This document shows, one piece after another, positions 58,149 through 64,000 of a stretch of DNA of 64,000 nt. The stretch is from JBOGUF01 sp050696075 (GTDB taxonomy: Bacteria > Chloroflexota > Chloroflexia > Thermomicrobiales > UBA6265), in NCBI GenBank assembly GCA_050696075.1, contig JBOGUF010000149.1, positions 24,965 through 88,964 of the forward strand. Direction: 5' to 3'. Under the pieces are notes generated by a model that did no database searches, was not told the origin of the DNA, and worked only from the letters and a program-made list of their open reading frames with translations. Within the stretch, counting starts at the first letter, position 1, and each line of letters begins with the position of its first letter. Position numbers and translations under genes: made by a program.

Positions 58149-59605
58149 TCACCGGCGGGATCATGCACGAGACGCACACCTTCTCGGCGGAGCCGACGCG
58201 GGTGGATGATTTCGACATTGCCCGCGGCGAGGAATGCTGGCGGTACGCGGGGACGAACCACTCGCTGGGCGGGGTGATCGACGAGTGCCGGGAGCGCGAG
58301 ATCGAGCTGACGCCGACCTATTTCGCCCACGGCGTCTCGACGGCCGCGCCGGACCGCGCGACGTTCGAGGCGATGCTGGGCGAGTTGACGGCGGGTATCG
58401 CGGCGGCGCTGCCGGCGGACGGAATCGTGCTCACCTTGCACGGGGCGATGGTGGCCGAGGGGTATCCGGACGCGGAGGCGGCGATCGCGCGGCGGGTGCG
58501 CGACCTGGTCGGGGCGGAGACGCCGATCGCGGTGACGCTCGACTTCCACGCCAACATCGGGCAGGCGATGGTCGACGCCTGCGACGTCGTCACGGTTTAC
58601 GACACCTATCCGCATATTGATCTGGCGGATCGGGCGCGGGAGGCGGTCGGACTGCTGGCCGACGCCATCGACGGCACGACGCGGCCGGTGATGGCGCTGG
58701 TGAAACCGCCGCTGCTGCCGGTGCCGCAGGCGATGTTCACGGCGCGGCCGCCGTTTCGGACGCTCTTCGAGCGGGCGCATGCCGTCGAGGCGGCCGGGGA
58801 GGCGCTCTCTGTCTCGGTCGCGGGCGGCTTTCCCTACGCCGACGTGCCGGAGGCGGGGGTGAGCGTGCTGGCGGTGACCGATGGGGATCGGGCGGCGGCC
58901 GAACGGATCGCCGGGGAGATCGCGCGCCTCGCCTGGGAGATGCGCCAGCAGATGATCGTGAGCAACGTGCCGTCGGCGGAGGCGGTCGCGGCGGCGATCG
59001 CCCATCCGGAGGGGCCGGTGGTGCTGGTCGACGTCGGCGACAACATTGGGGGCGGGACGCCGGGCGACGGGACGGTGCTGCTGGCGGAGCTCCTGAAACA
59101 GAGCGCACAAGAGGCGACGATCTGCATTGCCGACGCCGAGGCGGTGCGGGCGGCAGTCGCGGCCGGTCCGGACGGGACGGTGACGACGCTGGTGGGGGCG
59201 CGGGCGGACCGTCTGCACGGCGAGTCGGTCGAGATTACAGGGCGCGTCGTGCGGATCACCGACGGCAGGTTCGTCCACGAAGGGCCGGAGAACGCGGGCG
59301 TTCCGGCCGACATGGGTGTCACCGCCGTGGTGCGGGTTGATGGGGTGAACCTGATTCTGACCAGCCGCAAGTTCGCGCCGGGCGACCTGAACCAACTACG
59401 CTCGGTCGGCATTCGTCCGGAAGAGCAGCAGATCCTGGTGGTGAAGGCGGCCGTGCGCTGGCGCGGCGGCTATGAGCCGATCACGAAGCACGCGATTTTG
59501 GTTGATACGCCGGGGCTAGGCAGCGTCGATTTGTCGCGGTTCGACTTCCGAAACCTAGGGCGGCCGGTCTTTCCGTTGGATGGGGAGACGAAGTGGATTC
59601 GCTGA
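58139..59605 (+). CDS. M81-family metallopeptidase (MlrC/microcystinase C-like)
   Basis: A 488-residue zinc enzyme. ITGGIMHETHTFSAEPTRVD is the family N-terminus. Likely ligands lie in VLTLHGAMVAEGYPD, AVTLDFHANIGQAMVD and VYDTYPHIDLADRAREAV. LVDVGDNIGGGTPGDGTVLL is the C-terminal domain signature. MlrC opens small peptides from microcystin breakdown, but most homologues have other, unknown amide substrates. ATG 58139 has AGGAG six bases upstream and overlaps the aminotransferase by ten bases. Last gene of the operon. Confidence 0.92.
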   Translation: MRLITGGIMHETHTFSAEPTRVDDFDIARGEECWRYAGTNHSLGGVIDECREREIELTPTYFAHGVSTAAPDRATFEAMLGELTAGIAAALPADGIVLTLHGAMVAEGYPDAEAAIARRVRDLVGAETPIAVTLDFHANIGQAMVDACDVVTVYDTYPHIDLADRAREAVGLLADAIDGTTRPVMALVKPPLLPVPQAMFTARPPFRTLFERAHAVEAAGEALSVSVAGGFPYADVPEAGVSVLAVTDGDRAAAERIAGEIARLAWEMRQQMIVSNVPSAEAVAAAIAHPEGPVVLVDVGDNIGGGTPGDGTVLLAELLKQSAQEATICIADAEAVRAAVAAGPDGTVTTLVGARADRLHGESVEITGRVVRITDGRFVHEGPENAGVPADMGVTAVVRVDGVNLILTSRKFAPGDLNQLRSVGIRPEEQQILVVKAAVRWRGGYEPITKHAILVDTPGLGSVDLSRFDFRNLGRPVFPLDGETKWIR

Positions 59606-59642
59606 GGTGGCTGCGCCGGGCGGACCGGCCGAAGGCCGCCGT

Positions 59643-60731
59643 CTACGCCTGCCGGCGTTGGAGGTTCCAGAGCAACAAGCCGTAGGCGACGACGCCCCAG
59701 GCGAGGACGACGAGGAAGGCGACGGCGGCGCCGGAGAAGATGGCTTCGCCCGCCATGCCGTTGATGAGGAGCTTGGTGGCAGCGCCGGTGGGGATGAGGC
59801 CGACGATGGTTTCGAGGGGTTCCGGCAGCGGCAAGCCGACCATGAAGGCCGGGGCGACCAGCGGGGTAAGCAAGACGCCGGACCAGGTGTTGAGCTGGTT
59901 GGCACTCTTGAAGAACCCACCGAGGAAGAGGCCGAATCCGAGCAACGCCACGGCGAGCACGGCAACGCCGGCGACGAAGAGCAGCACGTCGTCCGGGGAG
60001 AGCCCGGTGATGGTCAGCAGTAGCGGAACCATGATGGCGACGTAGATAAGCCCGAGCAGCGCTTTCGCGGCGACGACGTCGGCGTAGGAGGCGATCAGGA
60101 CGAGGGCGTCGAGGGTCTTCTTTTCCGCCTCCTCGGCCAGGATGACCGGGATGGCGAGGAGAGAGATCATGGCGATCATCATCACCGCCGCAACCATCAC
60201 CGACCAGGTGCGCAAGCCCAGGCGATCGAAGACGCTTTCATCCTCTTCGTCCTCGGGTTGGGCGGCGATGGCGACTTGGGCCGGTGGCGCCTGGCCGGCT
60301 ATCTGGCGCAGGGCAGGGTCGATCGCGGCAATGACGTAGTCGGCGCCGAGGTTTGTGTCCGGTGGCGTGACGACGGTCAGTGACGGTTGTTGCCCGACTC
60401 GCACCGCGTCGTCGAACCCGCCGGGAATGATCAGACCCAGGTCCGCGTCCTCGTCGTCGATCAGTTGCTGTACTTCGGCGTCGCCGGCCGCCTGTTCGAA
60501 GGTGACGTCGACCACCTCGCCGACGACCTCCGCGATCGTTTGGGGGAGAGCTGTTTCCCCCTCGGCGGCGTAAACGACTTCCGCCTCCGGTTGGGGCAAC
60601 TCGTCGTCGAAGATGAGGTTGTAGAAGACGCCGATGCCGAGCGGAATGATCAGCGCGACAAGCACCCGCGCATCCCGGATGGCGTCGAAAAAGTCTTTAC
60701 GGAGGATGGTGAGGATCATGCGTGGGTGCAT
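59643..60731 (-). CDS. ABC-2 type exporter permease
   Basis: A 362-residue membrane protein. The N-terminal helix (LVALIIPLGIGVFYNLIFDD) is followed by a large extracytoplasmic domain (~50-170), and a cluster of five helices near the C-terminus (VMVAAVMMIAMISLLAIPVI, ALLGLIYVAIMVPLLLTITG, LLFVAGVAVLAVALLGFGLF). EAEKKTLDALVLIASYADVV is the ABC-2/NatB-type loop. It works with the ATPase at 60817 as an exporter of unknown substrate. Two start codons four codons apart are possible; neither has a clear ribosome-binding site. Confidence 0.88.
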   Translation of the reverse strand: MHPRMILTILRKDFFDAIRDARVLVALIIPLGIGVFYNLIFDDELPQPEAEVVYAAEGETALPQTIAEVVGEVVDVTFEQAAGDAEVQQLIDDEDADLGLIIPGGFDDAVRVGQQPSLTVVTPPDTNLGADYVIAAIDPALRQIAGQAPPAQVAIAAQPEDEEDESVFDRLGLRTWSVMVAAVMMIAMISLLAIPVILAEEAEKKTLDALVLIASYADVVAAKALLGLIYVAIMVPLLLTITGLSPDDVLLFVAGVAVLAVALLGFGLFLGGFFKSANQLNTWSGVLLTPLVAPAFMVGLPLPEPLETIVGLIPTGAATKLLINGMAGEAIFSGAAVAFLVVLAWGVVAYGLLLWNLQRRQA

Positions 60732-60739
60732 ACGTAGCC

Positions 60740-60781
60740 GTTTGGCGTTAGGCGTTAGGCGTTAGGCGTTAGGCGGAAGGC
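60740..60781. repeat. Heptamer array (6 units) between exporter genes
   Basis: GTTTGGC, GTTAGGC four times, GGAAGGC. It occupies most of the gap between the ATPase gene and the permease gene of one exporter. No inverted partner. Confidence 0.85.
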
Positions 60782-60816
60782 GTCAGTTTGTCGGAGGTTG
60801 TCGGTCCTCAATTCTT

Positions 60817-61671
60817 TCAAAGCGGGCGGCCAGCGAGCGCGACGAAGACGTCTTCGAGGGTGCCTTCTTGGGAGTGGATGGTGAGGACGTCGCCGGATTG
60901 CATCCAGGTTTCGAGCGTGGCGGCGTCGGTCGCGTCGTCGAGGTGGATGGTGTGCTCGGTGCGGTCGCGAAGGAGGACGGCGGCGGCGGGGCTGCCGTAA
61001 CGCAGCTTTAGCTCGCGGGGGGTGTCGAGGGCGACGATCCGGCCGGAGCTGATGAAGGCGACGCGGTGGCAAAGTTCGTCCGCTTCCTCCATGTAGTGCG
61101 TGGTGAGGAAGACGGTCGTGCCGGCGGCGCTGAGGCGGGCGATCAACTCCCGCAGGTCGCGGGCGGAGGTGGGGTCGAGGCCGCGGGTCGGCTCGTCGAG
61201 GAAGAGGACGCGCGGGCCGTTGATCAGCGCTCGCGCCACGAGCAGGCGTTGCTTCATGCCGCTGGAGTAGGTTTTCACTTTGCGCTTGGCGGCGTCGAGC
61301 AGGCCGACTTGCTCCAGCAGCTCGTCGGCGCGGCTATGCGGGACGCCGTAGAGGTCGGCAAAGACGGTCAGGTTCTCGCGCCCGCTCAGGCGCTCGTAGA
61401 GGTTCTGGTCCTCGAAAACGAGGTTGATCAGCGGCTTGACCTGATCCCGGTCCTTCGTGACGTCGATGCCGGCAACGAACGCCTCGCCCTCGGTCGGGCG
61501 GGTGCGACCGGTGAGCATACGGATGGTGGTCGTCTTGCCGGCGCCGTTGTGACCCAGCAGACCGAAGATTTCCCCTGTTGGGACGGTGAAGGTGACGCCA
61601 TCGACGGCGCGCACCGCACCGTAGTGCTTCTTGAGGTCGCGGACTTCGATCATCGTGCGCGAATCGGTCAT
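60817..61671 (-). CDS. ABC-2 type exporter ATPase
   Basis: A 284-residue ATPase. Walker A GLLGHNGAGKTTTIRML, Q-loop VFEDQNLYERLSGREN, signature TYSSGMKQRLLVARAL, Walker B VLFLDEPTRGLDPTSA, H-loop FLTTHYMEEADELCHR. The C-terminal regulatory part is short. AAGGAG lies four bases before ATG 61671. Partner of the permease downstream on the same strand. Confidence 0.94.
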   Translation of the reverse strand: MTDSRTMIEVRDLKKHYGAVRAVDGVTFTVPTGEIFGLLGHNGAGKTTTIRMLTGRTRPTEGEAFVAGIDVTKDRDQVKPLINLVFEDQNLYERLSGRENLTVFADLYGVPHSRADELLEQVGLLDAAKRKVKTYSSGMKQRLLVARALINGPRVLFLDEPTRGLDPTSARDLRELIARLSAAGTTVFLTTHYMEEADELCHRVAFISSGRIVALDTPRELKLRYGSPAAAVLLRDRTEHTIHLDDATDAATLETWMQSGDVLTIHSQEGTLEDVFVALAGRPL

Positions 61672-61917
61672 CGGTCTCCTTCCACGTTCTCGGCGATCGG
61701 CGTCCGCGACGGCCGCGCCGGACCGGGGTGCACTCTACACGATCCATGTCACTGGCCACGCTAGGCATGATATGCGCGACTGCACAAATGCGCATCGTCG
61801 CCGTCTGATGGTGCTCGACGGCCCGCTGGGGATCGGGTAGGCTAGCGACGAATCGGACGGAGGCCCGTTGGGGGTGTCTCCGGCTGGGGTGGGAGACAAA
61901 GCAAGTCGGAGGAACGA

Positions 61918-62109
61918 ATGATCGCCCGGTTGTTGGTTTCGGTCGGCTCGGTTGGCGCCTCGGTCGGATTGGTTCTCTACGGGATGGGCACGGCCTACGT
62001 CGACCCGGACGACTCGATGATGAATCTGGGGATTGGCCTGATGGTTGGCGGCGTGATCGCCACGGTTGTCGGCGCGGTGATCTACCGGGCGCAGGAGCGG
62101 TCGGCGTGA
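61918..62109 (+). CDS. Small two-helix membrane protein
   Basis: A 63-residue protein with two hydrophobic helices (LLVSVGSVGASVGLVLYGMG and NLGIGLMVGGVIATVVGAVI) joined by a short acidic loop (YVDPDDSM). GGAGG lies five bases before ATG 61918. No family recognised. The TGA stop abuts a heptamer array. Confidence 0.7.
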   Translation: MIARLLVSVGSVGASVGLVLYGMGTAYVDPDDSMMNLGIGLMVGGVIATVVGAVIYRAQERSA

Positions 62110-62110
62110 C

Positions 62111-62286
62111 GAGCCGTGAGCCGTGAGCCGTGAGCCGTTAGGCGTGAGGGGTTAGGGGTTAGGGGTTAGGAAACATGCGCCTGCCAGCAGGCGTGCTCGC
62201 CTCAAACAGCGAGGGCAAGCACGGTGGCCTGCCCCCTACCTCTACGTGATTGGCTAACGCCTAACGGCTCACGGCTAACGGCTATT
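62111..62286. repeat. Large inverted heptamer element between convergent genes
   Basis: Left arm 62111-62173: GAGCCGT four times, TAGGCGT, GAGGGGT, TAGGGGT twice, TAGGAAA. Right arm 62252-62286: GGCTAAC, GCCTAAC, GGCTCAC, GGCTAAC, GGCTATT. The loop itself has a hairpin (GCCTGCCAGCAGGC). The right arm contains the stop codon of the histidine kinase. Confidence 0.85.
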
Positions 62287-64000
62287 CGTCGCCCAACGGC
62301 AACGTCATCACGAAGGTCGAGCCGGGGCCGGAGGGGTGGGAAGTGGCCCAGAGGCGGCCGCCGTGGTCGCCGACGATTTGGCGGCAGATGGCGAGGCCGA
62401 GGCCGACGCCGGTGCGGGGTTCCGGATCGACCTGATAGAACGGCTCGAAGATGCGCTCGATATGCTCGCTGGCGATGCCGATCCCTTCGTCTTCGACCTC
62501 GATCCGGGCGCTGTCGCCCTCCCGCGCGATACGCACGACGATCTGGCCGGTGGGCGGGCTGAAGCGGCGGGCGTTGCCGAGCAAATTGGCCATTACCTGC
62601 TCGATGCGCCAGGGATCGACGCGGGCGACCAAGGACGGGAGATCGCACTCGAACGTGATCGTCGGTCCTTCGTCGCCGGCGGCGTCGTGCGCGCCGCGGC
62701 GGAGGAGGTCGACCAGATCGACCCGCTCTCGAACCAGCGGTAGGCGTCCGGTCTGGACGCGCGACACGTCGAGCAAGTCGTTGACCATCCGCGACAGCCG
62801 GTCGACCTGGCGCAGGATGACCTGCAAGGCCTCGTCGGTGGCCGGGGGAAGCGTATCGAGCATCCGCCGCCGCAGGAGCTGGACGCGGCCGCGCAGGGTG
62901 GTCAACGGCGTACGCAATTCGTGAGCGGCCACGGAGAGGAACTGATCGCGCTGGGCGATGGCGCGCTGGGCCTCGGCAAAGAGGCGAGCGTGCTCCAGCG
63001 CGATCGCGGCCTGCGTGGCCAGCGCCTCGGCGAGGCGCAGCTCGCCGGGGGCAAAGACGCACGGACGGCGATAGCCGACGACGAGCGCGCCGAAGATGCG
63101 CTCGCCGGCACGCAGTGGCACCGCCAGCGCCGAACGCGTCTCCTCCGCTTGCAGGACCGGGAACTCCGCGGGGGGGAAATCGGGGTTGTCCGGGAAGCCC
63201 TGGATGACGACGGTGCGGCGGGCGGCCGCGGCTCGCCCGACGACGCCGTAGCTATGGCGGACAAGTTCGTCCCCGTGGGCATCGGTGCGGTTGCCGACCA
63301 TGGCTCGCCAGGCGAGGCCGCCGTCCGGTCCTTCGGCCGCGACCGCGGCGAAGTCACTGTTCAAGAGCAGCCGGGCGAAGCTGGAGACCAGCTCGAAGAC
63401 TTGATCGACATCGATGCTGGTGGAGAGTTCCTGCCCGATCCGGCGAAGGGCCTCGCTTTCGTTCAGGGCCTGGCGGGTCTCGGCGTGAAGGCGGGCGCCG
63501 ACCAGGGCGCCGGCGAGACGGGCGGCGAATTCGCGCGCCAGCGACAGATCTTCCGCGCCGAGCGATGCGGTCACCGGCGAGCGGTCGGCGCCGGTGCGCC
63601 CAGAGACGTAGACGCCGACGACGTGGCCGTGCTCGACCATGGGGACGGCGAGCAGGGAGCGCAGGCCGATCCGCGCCGCATCCCGCCGGAAGCGCGGGGG
63701 GAGCGTGTCGTCATGCGGGCGCGTGACGAGGATGTCGTCGCGGCCTGCCGCCGGGGCAACTACAGCGAGCAGGCCCGGCGGCTCGCGGGTCGTGAAGAGC
63801 TCGCGGGCGAGATAGAAGGTGTCCGGCGCGGTCGTGCGGATCGCGGCCAGCGTCAATTCGTGGCGGTCGGGATCGGCGAGGAGGACGGCATTGAGGTCGC
63901 CAAGCACTGCCGCGGCCGCGTCCAACGCCTGATCGAGGACCGCCTCCGGTTTGGGCGCGGCGGCGAGCAGGTCCGCGATCTCAACGAGGACCTGGGCGCG
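62282..64000 (-). CDS. GAF-domain sensor histidine kinase, cut by the window end
   Basis: 572 residues are in view; the frame is open to base 64000, so the N-terminus lies outside. Two GAF-type regions (FRRDAARIGLRSLLAVPMVE; SALAVPLRAGERIFGALVVG) precede HisKA with the phosphorylated His in SVAAHELRTPLTTLRGRVQL. HATPase_c follows (VMANLLGNARRFSPPTGQIV, IEVEDEGIGIASEHIERIFE, GVGLGLAICRQIVGDHGGRL). No membrane helix is seen, so it is probably a cytoplasmic sensor. No response regulator is in view. The stop codon lies in a heptamer arm. Confidence 0.93.
   Translation of the reverse strand, partial: RAQVLVEIADLLAAAPKPEAVLDQALDAAAAVLGDLNAVLLADPDRHELTLAAIRTTAPDTFYLARELFTTREPPGLLAVVAPAAGRDDILVTRPHDDTLPPRFRRDAARIGLRSLLAVPMVEHGHVVGVYVSGRTGADRSPVTASLGAEDLSLAREFAARLAGALVGARLHAETRQALNESEALRRIGQELSTSIDVDQVFELVSSFARLLLNSDFAAVAAEGPDGGLAWRAMVGNRTDAHGDELVRHSYGVVGRAAAARRTVVIQGFPDNPDFPPAEFPVLQAEETRSALAVPLRAGERIFGALVVGYRRPCVFAPGELRLAEALATQAAIALEHARLFAEAQRAIAQRDQFLSVAAHELRTPLTTLRGRVQLLRRRMLDTLPPATDEALQVILRQVDRLSRMVNDLLDVSRVQTGRLPLVRERVDLVDLLRRGAHDAAGDEGPTITFECDLPSLVARVDPWRIEQVMANLLGNARRFSPPTGQIVVRIAREGDSARIEVEDEGIGIASEHIERIFEPFYQVDPEPRTGVGLGLAICRQIVGDHGGRLWATSHPSGPGSTFVMTLPLGDE

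Noticed and set aside
62111..62286. Ordinary bidirectional terminator
   Set aside because: Possible here and at 48416, but the same class of array occurs inside a coding region (6993) and upstream of a gene start (39028), so termination cannot be the general explanation.

Overview
The window is GC-rich, densely packed DNA from a free-living bacterium. It looks like a member of the Chloroflexota, probably near the Thermomicrobia (Sphaerobacter-type). This is inferred from codon use, from the gene repertoire (cobalt-type nitrile hydratase, MauD-like proteins, CoxL-like molybdoprotein, long ATPase/TPR/LuxR regulators, DUF4242) and from the hairpin repeats. No rRNA, tRNA or CRISPR array was seen.

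Layout. 1-2.6 kb: a sugar-type ABC permease (cut by the window edge) and its binding protein, separated by a large palindrome. 2.9-8 kb: a thioredoxin-fold protein with an in-frame TGA in its active site (selenoprotein candidate), a THUMP-like methyltransferase and a LuxR/ATPase regulator. 8.5-19.7 kb: an accessory region downstream of a ThyX-like gene. It holds toxin-antitoxin (TA) modules, an intact IS256-family element inside a DUF2971-like gene, an ECF sigma/anti-sigma pair and a MauD/MauA-like secretion cluster. Four extra copies of the 3' end of the thyX-like gene punctuate it. 21.7-27 kb: a methyltransferase, nitrile hydratase (beta, alpha and a fused accessory protein), a Nudix hydrolase, and membrane and DinB-like proteins. 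27.3-36 kb: a second ATPase/LuxR regulator, secreted propeller-type and unknown proteins, and TA/HEPN-like modules. Copies of the asd 3' end punctuate this part, ending at the real asd gene. 36-39.4 kb: lysC-asd, preceded by a Thr/Ile-rich leader peptide and an attenuator. A four-helix-bundle gene framed by inverted heptamer arrays sits between lysC and asd. 39.4-49 kb: single genes (secreted aldose epimerase, topoisomerase IB, SGNH hydrolase, MFS exporter, subtilase, CoxL-like protein, cupredoxin). 49.3-59.6 kb: one long operon joining peptide uptake to an oxidoreductase, an IclR regulator, a class-III aminotransferase and an M81/MlrC-type metallopeptidase. 59.6-64 kb: an ABC-2 exporter, a small membrane protein and a sensor histidine kinase cut by the window edge.

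Two structural themes are not explained by ordinary gene annotation. (1) At two unrelated loci (thyX-like and asd) TA-type modules lie directly downstream of the gene. They are separated by partial, diverged, same-orientation copies of that gene's own 3' end, as expected if modules integrate at the 3' end and each brings a replacement end. (2) Arrays of 7-bp tandem repeats, often in inverted pairs, recur at a dozen places. They usually lie on or beside stop codons, one lies in frame inside a regulator gene, and one pair encloses the four-helix-bundle gene like the termini of a mobile element.
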